Notes: generated by a model not told the origin, from the letters alone. DNA of 64,000 nt from Campylobacter avium LMG 24591 (GCF_002238335.1 NZ_CP022347.1:1674001-1738000), one strand, 5' to 3'. Shown: positions 43,657 to 53,315, counted from the first letter of the stretch. A program made the numbers and translations.

Positions 43657-44949
43657 TCAAGCCTCTATCGCTTGTTTTAAATCAGCTATTAAGTCGCTAG
43701 AGCTTTCTAAACCTATGCTAAGCCTAACTGTGCAAGGGCTTATGCCAGCCTCTTTTAACTCGCTTTCGCTAAGCTGAGAATGTGTGGTTGAGGCAGGGTG
43801 TATGATAAGAGATCTTGCATCGCCTAAATTTGCGGCTATGATAAAGATTTTTACCTTATTGCATATCTTTTTAGCCTCTTCATAACTTTGTGCCTCAAAG
43901 CTTAAAAGCCCGCTAGCTCTAGAGTCTTTAAAATACTTTTTAAGCAAAGCATTGTAAGAATTTTGTTCTAGGGCAGGATAAGAAACCAAACTTATCTTAG
44001 GATGAGAATCTAAAAATTTGGCCACATCCAAGGCATTTTGACTATGTTTTTTAATCCTAAGTTCTAGAGTTTCAAGTCCTTGAAGCAAGAGCCAAGCACT
44101 GTGCGGGCTAAGGGTTGCTCCTATGTTTCTTAACCATTCTGTGATTATCCTTATGGAAAAAAATGGCAAAGGTAAATTCGCATAAACTAGCCCATGGTAA
44201 CTCTCATCAGGACTGTTAAAGCTCTCGTAGCGAGGATTATCCTTAATCAAGTCATTAAGCCCCTGTCTTTCTATGATGGCACCGCCTATGGTTGAACCTT
44301 GGCCGTTTATGTATTTGCTAAGAGAATATACAACAACATCAACCCCGTAATCAAAAGGCATATGCAAAAAAGGCGTGGCAACTGTATTATCACAGATTGT
44401 AATAATGCCGTGTTTTTTAGCTATATCTGTGATAGTCTTTGTGTCTGCTATTGCGATTTGAGGATTTGAAAGGCTTTCAAAGAATATAGCCTTAGTTTTA
44501 GAATCGATTAAATTCTCCAAAGAGCTTAGATTGTCTATATCAAAACTTTGGGTTTCTATGCCAAACCTTTTTGGCAGGACATAAGAAAGTAGAGTTTGTG
44601 AGCCTCCGTAAATTTTATTTGAGTAAAGAATTTTATCTCCACTATGAGCTGAATTTAAAAGAGAGTAAAAAACAGCCGCTGAGCCACTTGAAGTAACATT
44701 TGCAAAGGCTCCTCCTTCAATAGCTGCTAAGCGTCTAGCTAAAACATCGCAAGTTGGATTTGTAAGCCTTGAGTAAATATTTCCAAGCTCTTGCAAGGCA
44801 AATCTAGCAGCAGCTTGCTCCAAGCTTTCAAAGCTATAAGCTGTATTTTGATAAATAGGGACTGAAATGGTTCTTTGACTGTCGTAATCATAACCTGCGT
44901 GCAGGGCTAGGGTATCTTGAGCGTAGTTATTATCTTGTAAATTTGGCAT
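43657..44949 (-). CDS. metY: O-acetylhomoserine sulfhydrylase
   Basis: 430 aa, a Cys/Met-metabolism PLP enzyme of the long MetY type. Start segment DTLALHAGYDYDSQRTISVP; PLP lysine in YSLSKYINGQGSTIGG (about residues 203-218); C-terminal RLSIGLESSSDLIADLKQA. It joins O-acetylhomoserine and sulfide to homocysteine. First gene of a metY-metA operon, which fits acetyl specificity in MetA. Confidence 0.94.
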   Translation of the reverse strand: MPNLQDNNYAQDTLALHAGYDYDSQRTISVPIYQNTAYSFESLEQAAARFALQELGNIYSRLTNPTCDVLARRLAAIEGGAFANVTSSGSAAVFYSLLNSAHSGDKILYSNKIYGGSQTLLSYVLPKRFGIETQSFDIDNLSSLENLIDSKTKAIFFESLSNPQIAIADTKTITDIAKKHGIITICDNTVATPFLHMPFDYGVDVVVYSLSKYINGQGSTIGGAIIERQGLNDLIKDNPRYESFNSPDESYHGLVYANLPLPFFSIRIITEWLRNIGATLSPHSAWLLLQGLETLELRIKKHSQNALDVAKFLDSHPKISLVSYPALEQNSYNALLKKYFKDSRASGLLSFEAQSYEEAKKICNKVKIFIIAANLGDARSLIIHPASTTHSQLSESELKEAGISPCTVRLSIGLESSSDLIADLKQAIEA

Positions 44950-45281
44950 TTTGTTCTCCTTAAAATGTAAAAATATAAACTAAGTTTTGTTATTTATAAA
45001 TTTGTATTGATACTAGTAGAAAAATTACGCACACTCAAAGGTGTGCATATACATCATAGGAGAAAGAACTACAGAAAAAGAGTTAGAAGCAAAATTTACA
45101 GATATAAACATCACATCTCCTCCTTTTCTGTTAGAATTCAAGTTTTTCAAGTTTTGATTATAATAAATAAAATATAAAAAAGTCAAATTTAATTTTTAAT
45201 CAATAAATTTTATTAATTAGTAATAAATATTATAAAAATTGTGCTATAATCTTTTCAAAATTTTAAAACAAAGGAGACAAA
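44950..45281. other. Intergenic region between metY and dps
   Basis: 332 bp. It holds the hairpin GCACAC-TCAAAG-GTGTGC (45029-45046), an open stretch of about 37 codons without ATG (45041-45154, including GERTTEKELEAKFTD) that could be a gene fragment, and the dps promoter. I see no known riboswitch. Confidence 0.4.
45245..45250 (+). promoter_or_regulatory. dps promoter, extended -10
   Basis: TGCTATAAT with strongly AT-rich, phased DNA upstream and no -35, the usual Campylobacter vegetative promoter. AATAAATATTATAA just upstream resembles a Fur/PerR-type AT dyad, but weakly. Confidence 0.6.
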
Positions 45282-45719
45282 ATGTCAAATGTAATTAAAC
45301 AACTAGCTCAGCTTCAAGCGGACGCGCATAGCTTGTGGATAAAATTTCACAATTATCACTGGAATGTGAAAGGTTTGCAATTTGCCGCTGTGCATAAATA
45401 CACCGAAGATGCTTATGAGGATATGGCAGAGCTTTTTGACGATGTGGCTGAGAGAATTTTACAACTAAAAGGTAAGGCCATAGTATGCCCTAAGGAATTA
45501 GTGGAAAACGCAAAAACACCTAAGGTGCAAAAAGATAGCTTTTCTACAAGTGAGGTTTTAGAGCTTGTGAGAGAGGATTATAAATATCTTTTGGCTGAAT
45601 TTAAAAAGCTAGATGAGCTTGCCGAAAAAGAGGGCGACACCACAAGCCAAACTCTAGCACAAGATAAAATAGCAGAACTTGAAAAAGCTATATGGATGCT
45701 TGATTCAACTCTTGCTTAA
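45282..45719 (+). CDS. dps: Dps-family ferritin-like DNA-protecting protein
   Basis: 145 aa. The ferroxidase site between subunits is visible in [14 protein letters not shown] (about residues 18-31) and [20 protein letters not shown] (about 38-57). The dodecamer oxidises Fe(II) with H2O2 and stores iron, protecting DNA. Lone gene with its own extended -10 promoter and a hairpin after it. Confidence 0.94.
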   Translation: MSNVIKQLAQLQADAHSLWIKFHNYHWNVKGLQFAAVHKYTEDAYEDMAELFDDVAERILQLKGKAIVCPKELVENAKTPKVQKDSFSTSEVLELVREDYKYLLAEFKKLDELAEKEGDTTSQTLAQDKIAELEKAIWMLDSTLA

Positions 45720-45724
45720 TGAAA

Positions 45725-45745
45725 AAGCCCGCTTTTAGTGGGCTT
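45725..45745 (+). terminator. dps terminator
   Basis: AAGCCCGC / GTGGGCTT stem (one G-T pair) with a 5-nt loop, starting six bases past the dps stop; modest T content follows. Confidence 0.55.
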
Positions 45746-45961
45746 AAGCTTTATAAAATTTAAAAAACAAAAAATTAATAATAAAGTTACAAATCTACAC
45801 AGTAAAAACCGCTTAAAAATATAAAAATTTAAATATTCATATATTTTGCAAGAAAAAACAAACTAAATTTCGGTTAAAAATCAAAACAAGAAGAGAATTT
45901 ACTTACGAACTTACTGTTAAAAGGCTAAAAAATTTAGAATTTTTAATGTCTGCAGAAATTT

Positions 45962-45985
45962 AAAAAAGCCTCCACTAAGTGGAGG
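45962..45985 (-). terminator. rpmI-rplT terminator
   Basis: CCTCCAC / GTGGAGG with a 3-nt loop, followed on the minus strand by CTTTTTTA. A good intrinsic terminator seven bases beyond the rplT stop. Confidence 0.8.
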
Positions 45986-45991
45986 TAAGAA

Positions 45992-46345
45992 TTATAAAGC
46001 CTTTTTGGCCTCATCAACTAGCTTAGAAAACGCCTTTGCATCATCCATAGCTATGCTTGCTAGAACCTTTCTATCAAGTTCTATGCCAGCCTTTTTAAGA
46101 CCGTTGATGAATTTAGAATAGCTTATATCATTTAGCCTACAAGCAGCGTTGATTCTAATTATCCATAATCTTCTAAAATCTCTTTTTTTGCGTCTTCTAT
46201 CGCGGTAAGCATAGACCAAACTTCTTTCTAGCTGTTCTTTAGCCTTTCTAAAATGCTTTCTACGACCGCTATAAAAGCCTCTTGCTAATTTTAGAATTTT
46301 CTTGTGTCTTCTTCTTCTTACGACACCTGTTTTAACTCTTGCCAT
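45992..46345 (-). CDS. rplT: 50S ribosomal protein L20
   Basis: 117 aa, [20 protein letters not shown] with the conserved [20 protein letters not shown] and [20 protein letters not shown]. Normal length. It binds 23S rRNA early in assembly and in other bacteria represses its own operon. An unusually long 87-bp gap separates it from rpmI upstream. Confidence 0.98.
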   Translation of the reverse strand: MARVKTGVVRRRRHKKILKLARGFYSGRRKHFRKAKEQLERSLVYAYRDRRRKKRDFRRLWIIRINAACRLNDISYSKFINGLKKAGIELDRKVLASIAMDDAKAFSKLVDEAKKAL

Positions 46346-46432
46346 AATTTTTCCTTTCTAAATGGCGTCCTAAACGGAGCTTTCCCTTTTTTCGAAGCGA
46401 TTAAGGGGAGTGTTAAATGACCTTGTCAAAAA

Positions 46433-46624
46433 CTACATTCCAAGCATTTTTTCAACTGCTTTTACATTCGTGCTATGCACATAAGCAACTTGGCGGAGCT
46501 TTCGCATTCTCTTAGCAGGTTTTTTTGTAAGGATATGAGACCTAAAAGCCTGACCTCTTTTTATCTTGTTTTTACCTACCTTGAAACGTTTTACCGCACT
46601 TTTAACGCTTTTCATCTTAGGCAT
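46433..46624 (-). CDS. rpmI: 50S ribosomal protein L35
   Basis: 63 aa, [20 protein letters not shown], a basic protein of family length ending VEKMLGM. First gene of rpmI-rplT. infC, often upstream in other bacteria, is not here. Confidence 0.97.
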   Translation of the reverse strand: MPKMKSVKSAVKRFKVGKNKIKRGQAFRSHILTKKPAKRMRKLRQVAYVHSTNVKAVEKMLGM

Positions 46625-46659
46625 ATTTATCCTTTGAAATTAGTAAAGCCGAGATTTTA

Positions 46660-48141
46660 TTAAATTTTTACTTTTTTGTTGCTTAAATTTGCTTTTTCTT
46701 CTATTTTATTATGCAAAACTTTAGCGCAGTCTAAGCCGTCTTTAATAGCCCAAACCACCAAGGATTGTCCCATTCTAGCGTCTCCGCAAGCAAAAATTTG
46801 CTCATCGCTTGTTTGAAAGTCCTTCGTTAAAATATTATGTCTTTCATCGAAATCAATGCCAAAATTTTTCTTAAGCTCATCCTCACAGCCCTCAAAGCCC
46901 ATAGCAAGCAAAATCAAATCCGCCTTGTATTCTTTTATGGAATTTGGCACTTCTACATTTATCTTTTTGCCCTCTTTTAACTCTTGCTTTAAATCACTTG
47001 CTAAAACACCTCTTACAAAGCCATTTGCACCTATAAATTCCTTAGTCATTTTTTGATAAAGTCTAGGATCGTGTCCATAATGCTCTATCGCTTCCTCAAG
47101 CCCGTAATCCGTGCTAAAAATATCAGCTTTTAAAGGCCAAGGATTATCCTTAGTTCTTGTTTTTTGCCTTTTTGGGCTTCTTTCAAAGCGAGTTATGCTC
47201 TTTGCGCCTTGTCTAGTTGCTACTGCCACACAGTCCACGCTTGTATCACCGCTGCCTATGATTAAAACATCTTTATCTTTGGCTAAATTTGAGGGCTTTT
47301 TTGTATCTAGCAAGGACTTTGTGTTTTGCGTTAGAAAATCAACAGCATACATAATGCCTTGCAGGTCTCTGCCTTTGATATTTAAATCCAAAGGCTTGGA
47401 AGCACCGACACAAAGCACTATGTAATCAAAATCTTTTTTTAGCTTTTCAACCTTTTGCTTTGAGTTAATATTTTCATTTGTCTTAAATTTCACGCCGCTT
47501 TGTTCTAAAAGCTTTATGCGTCTTTCAATGATTGATTTATCAAGCTTCATGTCAGGAATTCCATACATCAAAAGCCCGCCAAGCCTATCGCTTCTTTCAA
47601 AAACACTCACATCATAGCCTAAAGAATTTAGCTTATAAGCACAGGCTAAAGCGGCAGGGCCACTTCCTACAATGGCTATCTTAAAGCCGTTTTTCTTGCT
47701 TGGTTTATACATTTTTACAAAACCTTCTTCAAAGGCATTTTCTATGATGGCTAATTCATTGCTTTTAATGCTAACGCTATCCGTATTTATGGCACAGACA
47801 CAAGAATCCTCACACGGTGCAGGACAAACTCTGCCCGTGAATTCAGGAAAAGGATTTGTTATATCAAGTCTTTTATAAGCTTCTTCCCAAAGTCCTTCAT
47901 AAAGCGAGTTGTTAAATTCAGGTATTAAGTTATTTAATGGACAGCCTATCTCCTTGCCATCACTTTTTAAACCTGTGTGGCAAAAAGCTACGCCGCAGTC
48001 CATGCAACGTCCACCTTGAAGCTCTTGTTCCTTTTTGTCTAAAAGGACTGTAAATTCTTTGTAGTTTTTTATTCTTTCTTTTGCAGAAATCTTTTTTAAA
48101 TCTTTTCTTGGATAAATTAAAAACCCTCTAGGATTGCCCAT
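46660..48141 (-). CDS. gltD: Glutamate synthase, small subunit
   Basis: 493 aa. N-terminal cysteine motifs for two [4Fe-4S] clusters: CMDCGVAFCHTG...GCPLNNLIPEFN and CPAPCEDSCVCAI. Then comes an FAD site IAIVGSGPAALACAYKLNSLG (about residues 155-175, split by short gaps) and an NADPH site VLIIGSGDTSVDCVAVATRQG; the end FACGDARMGQSLVVWAI binds FAD. It passes electrons from NADPH to GltB. It stands alone here, although gltB and gltD are close together in C. jejuni as I recall. Confidence 0.95.
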   Translation of the reverse strand: MGNPRGFLIYPRKDLKKISAKERIKNYKEFTVLLDKKEQELQGGRCMDCGVAFCHTGLKSDGKEIGCPLNNLIPEFNNSLYEGLWEEAYKRLDITNPFPEFTGRVCPAPCEDSCVCAINTDSVSIKSNELAIIENAFEEGFVKMYKPSKKNGFKIAIVGSGPAALACAYKLNSLGYDVSVFERSDRLGGLLMYGIPDMKLDKSIIERRIKLLEQSGVKFKTNENINSKQKVEKLKKDFDYIVLCVGASKPLDLNIKGRDLQGIMYAVDFLTQNTKSLLDTKKPSNLAKDKDVLIIGSGDTSVDCVAVATRQGAKSITRFERSPKRQKTRTKDNPWPLKADIFSTDYGLEEAIEHYGHDPRLYQKMTKEFIGANGFVRGVLASDLKQELKEGKKINVEVPNSIKEYKADLILLAMGFEGCEDELKKNFGIDFDERHNILTKDFQTSDEQIFACGDARMGQSLVVWAIKDGLDCAKVLHNKIEEKANLSNKKVKI

Positions 48142-48183
48142 AATACCCTCCTTTAAAATTAGAGGGTATTATAGCTAAAAAGC

Positions 48184-48867
48184 TTATTTTTGCAAAAGTT
48201 CTTGAAAGTCTTTGATTTCTTTTTCTTGATCTTTGATAATCCTTGAGGCTATTTCTCTTACTTTCTCATCCTTGCTGTATTCTAAAATTTGCTTAGATAC
48301 ATCCACTGCGCCTTGGTGGTGCTCTATCATAGCCTTTAAAAAGTCTTTATCTATGTCAGAGCTTGGTTTTACGCTGTGCATACTGCTCATCATCCTGTGC
48401 ATTATAGCCTTTTCATCTGTTACGAATTTTTCGTAATCCTTGTCGCTGATTTTTGTTTGCTTATAATCTTTTTTGTTTAAAATATCGCTAAATTCTTTTA
48501 TCTCAGCTTCTTGTGCTTTTATGATGTTATTTGCTATCTGTTTTAAAGTCTCGTTTTTAGTATGTTTTAAAAGCTCTTTTGACGAATCAATAGCTCCTTG
48601 GTGATGAGGTATCATATTGGCCAAAAAATCCTTTTCAACATCTTTGCTTTCAACAAAAGTTGTCTTCATCATAGCACCGTGCATTAAATCAAGTATAAGC
48701 TGGCTAGTTGGCTGTCTAGACGCTTTTCCATGATGCTTGTGGTGTTTATGTGCATGATGAGAATGCAAATTCATGTGCTCTATGGCACTGTGTTCTTTTA
48801 AGCAGTAAGGACATGAGGCAAAAACAAAGCTAGTTGCAAAAACTAATGCGTAAATAATTTTTTTCAT
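48184..48867 (-). CDS. Secreted protein with two DUF305 domains and a His-rich linker
   Basis: 227 aa from the ATG at 48865-48867 (AAAGGATAAAACG upstream); the reading frame extends further but without a ribosome site. Sec signal MKKIIYALVFATSFVFA, then CPYC, then a His-rich stretch (HSHHAHKHHKHHG, about residues 37-49). Two tandem DUF305 units follow: MIPHHQGAIDSSKELLKHTK and MIEHHQGAVDVSKQILEYSK. DUF305 proteins are ferritin-like helical bundles, often linked with copper. Periplasmic metal binding is a reasonable inference. Confidence 0.75.
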   Translation of the reverse strand: MKKIIYALVFATSFVFASCPYCLKEHSAIEHMNLHSHHAHKHHKHHGKASRQPTSQLILDLMHGAMMKTTFVESKDVEKDFLANMIPHHQGAIDSSKELLKHTKNETLKQIANNIIKAQEAEIKEFSDILNKKDYKQTKISDKDYEKFVTDEKAIMHRMMSSMHSVKPSSDIDKDFLKAMIEHHQGAVDVSKQILEYSKDEKVREIASRIIKDQEKEIKDFQELLQK

Positions 48868-48993
48868 CGTTTTATCCTTTAAAATAAATTTCAAATCATT
48901 GAAACTAAATTTTATTAATGATTTGTAAAAAGCCAATTGTAAGAAATCTTTAGCTAGAATTTAGACTTAATACACAATCTTTAGGGGTATTTT

Positions 48994-49623
48994 ATGTTAA
49001 AAGAGCTACTTGATATAAAAAAAGAAATGGAACCCATAGTTCATGAAGCTTCCGTAAAATTAAATGTTATCGCAAGAGAGGTCATCACAAGACGAAAAGA
49101 ATACGAAATTTACGGACCTATGATAGATAGAATTTACCTTGATAACGCTATTTATGTTAAAGTAATGTCAAGCGGAAGAGATGTAAAAAGCCAACAAGTA
49201 GAAATTAAAAATGGCTTTTATATGATCTTTGTCGCCGCCGAAAAAGGGACCACCGAGGATATAAAAAATAGACTAAAAATAGCTTATCAAAGCTTTGATG
49301 ATAAGTTTATAAAAGATCTTATAAGACTTTATCAAAGATTTAGAGAAATCATTTCAAAAACACAAACTACGCTAGCCAAAGCCTCAGGAATGAATGTTTT
49401 ATTGGAAACAAATTTGGGCGAGGCTTCAGCAGCCTTGAAATTCAACATAAACATAAAATATTTTAAAGAGGGACAAAAGCTAGAAAGGGATAATGTAAAA
49501 TCCGCTGGTAGCTTTAGAGACACAAAAACTCATATAAATTTGCTTGTAGATAAAAACACTGATTCTAAATTCTGCGATAAATTACTTGATGATGTGGAAA
49601 AGTATTTCATAGGTACGCATTAA
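48994..49623 (+). CDS. Conserved-looking cytoplasmic protein upstream of dcuC
   Basis: 209 aa, not recognised. It starts MLKELLDIKKEMEPIVHEAS, has no signal peptide, is rich in charged helical segments (FIKDLIRLYQRFREIISKTQ), and contains a strand-rich middle (YVKVMSSGRDVKSQQVEIK). It ends only 17 bp before the dcuC-like gene and shares its direction, so they probably form an operon. Cysteine-poor (one Cys) and soluble by composition. Confidence 0.55.
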   Translation: MLKELLDIKKEMEPIVHEASVKLNVIAREVITRRKEYEIYGPMIDRIYLDNAIYVKVMSSGRDVKSQQVEIKNGFYMIFVAAEKGTTEDIKNRLKIAYQSFDDKFIKDLIRLYQRFREIISKTQTTLAKASGMNVLLETNLGEASAALKFNINIKYFKEGQKLERDNVKSAGSFRDTKTHINLLVDKNTDSKFCDKLLDDVEKYFIGTH

Positions 49624-49640
49624 GTTCTAAAGGAGGCGAT

Positions 49641-51035
49641 ATGGATTTTGTTTTAATGTCTGTGACGGTCGCCTTTGTGGTTGTTGTGGCGTATTTCGTT
49701 CTTAAAAATTATAATCCCATTTTCATATTTTTCTTTTCAGGCATAATCATCCTCATATCGGCCTTCTATCTTAATGGAACCTACATCCCAACAACCAAAA
49801 GAGAGGCACAAGACATAACTTTTTTAACAAATATCATAGACAGCTTCGCCTTTATAACAGACACTTTTAAGAAAAATTTAGCAGGAGTTGGGCTTATCAT
49901 TATGTCAGTGGCTGGCTTTGCTGCTTATATGAAGCATATAAACGCCTCTGCTAAACTAGCTTTCATAGCAAACAAACCTTTGGGCAAAATTTCAAACAAA
50001 TACCTAGTTCTAAGCGGTACCTTTGTGGTAGGAATGGCTTTGAAAATAGTTATTTCATCTTATGCTGGGCTTTTAATACTGCTTTTAGCCTGTATCTATC
50101 CTGTTTTAATCGCACTTGGAATTCGCCCTTTAACCGCTGTTTCTGTGCTTTCTTTGATAGCTCTTGATTATGGCCCAAAGGATGGAAATTCCATAAATAT
50201 GGCTGAAATGGTGGGTGAGCCTGATAATGTCATAGGTTTATTTTTAAACTACCAACTTTACTCTGTTCTTGCATATGTAGTGATTATAGCTTTGGCGATA
50301 CCGTTTTATTATTCATACATGGATAAAAGAGACAAGATAAAGGGCATAAATAATGAAGAGGTTGAAATTCCAGAAATCAAAGACCCAAATTGCCCCACTT
50401 TTTACATTTTCTTGCCTTGGTTTCCAATTGTCTTTTTATTTTCTGCTTATTTTTTAAATGTAAAGCTAGATGTGATAACCGCAAATTTCATAAGCATAGC
50501 CATAGTCTTTGCGATAGAATTTATAAGGCACAAAGACGCTAAAAAGCTGGGCGAAGCCATGATGGTTATACTAAAGGCCATGGCCGATATTTTTGTAACA
50601 GTTGTGTGTATAATAGTAGCAGCAGGAGTTTTTGCCGAGGGTATAAAAGCACTTGGAGGCATAGGGATATTGGCCTCTTTTGTGTCCAACATGGGAGCTT
50701 CAGCGATAATTTTAAGCATAACCGTTATGAGCTTTTTGGTGTATTTTGCCGCTGTGATTATGGGCTCTGGCATAGCTGCTTTTAACGCCTTTGGTAAGCT
50801 AGCCCCTGATATAGCCACAAAGCTTGGAATTCATCCTATGGTTTTGGTTTTACCTATAGAGATAGCCTCTTGTTTAGGGCGTGCTGCTTCGCCAATTTCT
50901 GGTGGAATTTTAATCCTAGCAGGCTATGCGAAAATAAGCCCTATAAGCATAGTTAAACGAAGTATGCCGCTTTTGTTACTAGGAATGCTGGTAAACATTT
51001 TAGTTGCTTACTCTTTTACCATTTTTTTGATATAA
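49641..51035 (+). CDS. dcuC: DcuC-family anaerobic C4-dicarboxylate transporter
   Basis: 464 aa with about 12 hydrophobic helices. Recognisable DcuC pieces are KISNKYLVLSGTFVVGMALK, ALDYGPKDGNSINMAEMVG and the C-terminal CLGRAASPISGGILILAGYA. DcuC proteins exchange or export succinate for fumarate during fumarate respiration. AAGGAGGCGAT precedes the ATG. Paired with the unknown 209-aa protein. Confidence 0.88.
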   Translation: MDFVLMSVTVAFVVVVAYFVLKNYNPIFIFFFSGIIILISAFYLNGTYIPTTKREAQDITFLTNIIDSFAFITDTFKKNLAGVGLIIMSVAGFAAYMKHINASAKLAFIANKPLGKISNKYLVLSGTFVVGMALKIVISSYAGLLILLLACIYPVLIALGIRPLTAVSVLSLIALDYGPKDGNSINMAEMVGEPDNVIGLFLNYQLYSVLAYVVIIALAIPFYYSYMDKRDKIKGINNEEVEIPEIKDPNCPTFYIFLPWFPIVFLFSAYFLNVKLDVITANFISIAIVFAIEFIRHKDAKKLGEAMMVILKAMADIFVTVVCIIVAAGVFAEGIKALGGIGILASFVSNMGASAIILSITVMSFLVYFAAVIMGSGIAAFNAFGKLAPDIATKLGIHPMVLVLPIEIASCLGRAASPISGGILILAGYAKISPISIVKRSMPLLLLGMLVNILVAYSFTIFLI

Positions 51036-51066
51036 TCTAGCCTAGATTTTATGAAAAGGAGAAAAA

Positions 51067-51555
51067 ATGCCTTTATTAGATAGCTTTAAAGTTGATCACA
51101 CAATTATGCCAGCACCTGCTGTACGTCTAGCAAAAACTATGCAAACGCCTAAGGGAGACACTATATCTGTGTATGACCTTCGCTTTTGTGTGCCAAATAA
51201 AGACATTTTATCAGAAAAAGGAATTCACACTCTAGAGCACTTGTTTGCAGGCTTTATGAGAGATCATTTAAACAGCAACGATGTTGAAATCATAGACATA
51301 TCGCCTATGGGTTGTAGGACAGGCTTTTATATGAGTTTGATTGGAAAGCCTAGTGATGAGGATGTAAGGATAGCTTGGGAAAAAAGTATGCAAGATGTCT
51401 TAAATTCAAAAGAAATCCCAGAGGCAAACGAGTATCAATGTGGCACTTGCAAAATGCACTCCATAGATGAGGCTCACAGCATAGCTAAAAAGGTATTAGA
51501 TTCTAAAATAGGCATAATGGACACACAAAAACTGCTGCTGAAAAACTTCGCTTAA
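51067..51555 (+). CDS. luxS: S-ribosylhomocysteine lyase (autoinducer-2 synthase)
   Basis: 162 aa. Metal motif [14 protein letters not shown] (HxxEH, about residues 54-67), catalytic Cys in [13 protein letters not shown] (about 79-91), and the C-terminal metal Cys in CGTCKMHS. It splits S-ribosylhomocysteine to homocysteine and the AI-2 precursor, recycling the methyl cycle that feeds methionine. Monocistronic, with a perfect 8-bp hairpin after it. Confidence 0.97.
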   Translation: MPLLDSFKVDHTIMPAPAVRLAKTMQTPKGDTISVYDLRFCVPNKDILSEKGIHTLEHLFAGFMRDHLNSNDVEIIDISPMGCRTGFYMSLIGKPSDEDVRIAWEKSMQDVLNSKEIPEANEYQCGTCKMHSIDEAHSIAKKVLDSKIGIMDTQKLLLKNFA

Positions 51556-51568
51556 TACTCAAATTTTA

Positions 51569-51590
51569 GAGGAATTTTCATAAATTCCTC
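51569..51590 (+). terminator. luxS terminator-like hairpin
   Basis: Perfect GAGGAATT / AATTCCTC with a 6-nt loop, 13 bp after the stop. The T-run is short. Confidence 0.5.
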
Positions 51591-51650
51591 ACTCTTAAAA
51601 TAGCTTTAAGCTATAAAAATGATAAAATTTATAAAAATAAAGGCTTTACG

Positions 51651-53312
51651 ATGAATTACAAAAAATATCAAAGAGGCTATTATATGCCTCCTAAAGAGAG
51701 TTTACAGTGGAGTAAAAAGGAATTTATCGACAAGGCTCCTCTTTGGTGTAGCGTTGATTTAAGAGATGGCAACCAAGCCCTAATCACACCTATGAATTTA
51801 GAGGAAAAACTAGACTTTTTTAAGCTACTTGTAAAGATAGGTTTTAAGCAAATAGAAGTAGGTTTTCCAGCAGCCTCGCAAACCGAATTTGACTTTGTAA
51901 GAAGACTGATAGAAGAAAAAATAATTCCCGATGATGTCAGCATACAGGTTTTAACCCAAGCCAGAGAGCATATCATAAAAAGAACCTTTGAGAGCCTAGA
52001 AGGTTGCAAAAATGCCATAGTGCATTTTTATAATTCCACCTCTTTTGCACAAAGACAGCAGGTTTTTAAAAAAAGCAAGGACGAGGTTAAGAAAATCGCC
52101 ACAGATGGAGCCTTATGCGTAAGGGATTTAGCCTCTCAAACAAAGGGAAATTTTTATTTTGAGTATTCTCCAGAAAGCTTTACAGGCACCGAGATAGACT
52201 ATGCCTTAGAAGTTTGTAACGAGGTCATTGAAATTTTAGCCCCAAGCAAAGAAAAAAAGATGATTATAAACTTACCGGCCACGGTTGAGATGAGTTTGCC
52301 ACATATTTATGCCTCTCAGGTTGAGTTTATGTCTCATAATTTAAACAAAAGAGATAGTGTTTTAATCTCCTTGCACCCTCACAACGACAGAGGCTGTGCC
52401 GTAGCTGCTGCTGAACTTGCCCTTTTAGCCGGAGCTGATAGGGTTGAGGGGACCTTATTTGGCAATGGCGAAAGAACAGGCAATGTAGATATAATAACCC
52501 TAGCCTTAAATTTACACACTCACGGAGTTGATTCAAAGCTTGATTTTAGCGATATACCAAGCATAGCAAACTTGTATGAAAGAGTGAGTAAAATGAGTGT
52601 TTATGAAAGACAGCCTTATTCAGGTAAGCTAGTCTTTGCAGCCTTTTCAGGCTCTCATCAAGACGCCATTGCTAAGGGTATGGCATATCATCAGCAAAAT
52701 TCACTTTCAACTTGGTCTGTGCCTTATTTACCAATAGATCCAAAGGATGTTGGCAGGGTTTATGAAAGCGATGTTATAAGGATAAATTCACAAAGTGGCA
52801 AGGGAGGAATTTCTTACATACTAAAAGAGCATTATAAAGCTGACTTGCCATCTATCTTAAAAGAGGAATTTTCATATCATATAAAAGACATTTCAGACAA
52901 GGCTCAAAAGGAGTTAAGCCCTGATGAAATTTGTGAAATTTTTGAAAAAGACTTTGTAAATTTAAAAAGCCCTCTTGAAATCATAGACTATAGCTTTAGC
53001 AAAAAAGATGCTATGCAAGTTGAGCTAAAGTTTAAACTAAATTCAAAGGAGCAAAGCTTAAGTGCTAAGGGAAATGGGCGTCTTGATAGCGTTGCAAATG
53101 CTTTAAGAAAGGCTTTGGATATAAATTTTGAAATTTTAGATTATAGTGAGCATTCCTTAAAAGAGGGCTCAAAGTCTCAAGCCATATCTTATGTTTATGT
53201 AGATTGTGAGGGAAAAAAACTCTTTGGAGTTGGCATAGATGAGGACATCATCACCGCTTCCATAAAGGGTTTAACAAGTGCTATAAATAGAATAATAAAA
53301 AAGAAAGGATAA
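51651..53312 (+). CDS. leuA: 2-isopropylmalate synthase
   Basis: 553 aa, the longer LeuA class. WCSVDLRDGNQALITPM (metal Asp, about residues 32-48), KQIEVGFPAASQTEFDFV, the metal-binding HPHNDRGCAVAAAELALLAG and GNGERTGNVD are present. The C-terminal regulatory LeuA domain runs from about 425 on. It condenses acetyl-CoA with 2-ketoisovalerate and is normally feedback-inhibited by leucine. First gene of leuA-leuC-leuD-leuB, with 3 bp to leuC. Confidence 0.95.
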   Translation: MNYKKYQRGYYMPPKESLQWSKKEFIDKAPLWCSVDLRDGNQALITPMNLEEKLDFFKLLVKIGFKQIEVGFPAASQTEFDFVRRLIEEKIIPDDVSIQVLTQAREHIIKRTFESLEGCKNAIVHFYNSTSFAQRQQVFKKSKDEVKKIATDGALCVRDLASQTKGNFYFEYSPESFTGTEIDYALEVCNEVIEILAPSKEKKMIINLPATVEMSLPHIYASQVEFMSHNLNKRDSVLISLHPHNDRGCAVAAAELALLAGADRVEGTLFGNGERTGNVDIITLALNLHTHGVDSKLDFSDIPSIANLYERVSKMSVYERQPYSGKLVFAAFSGSHQDAIAKGMAYHQQNSLSTWSVPYLPIDPKDVGRVYESDVIRINSQSGKGGISYILKEHYKADLPSILKEEFSYHIKDISDKAQKELSPDEICEIFEKDFVNLKSPLEIIDYSFSKKDAMQVELKFKLNSKEQSLSAKGNGRLDSVANALRKALDINFEILDYSEHSLKEGSKSQAISYVYVDCEGKKLFGVGIDEDIITASIKGLTSAINRIIKKKG

Positions 53313-53315
53313 AAG

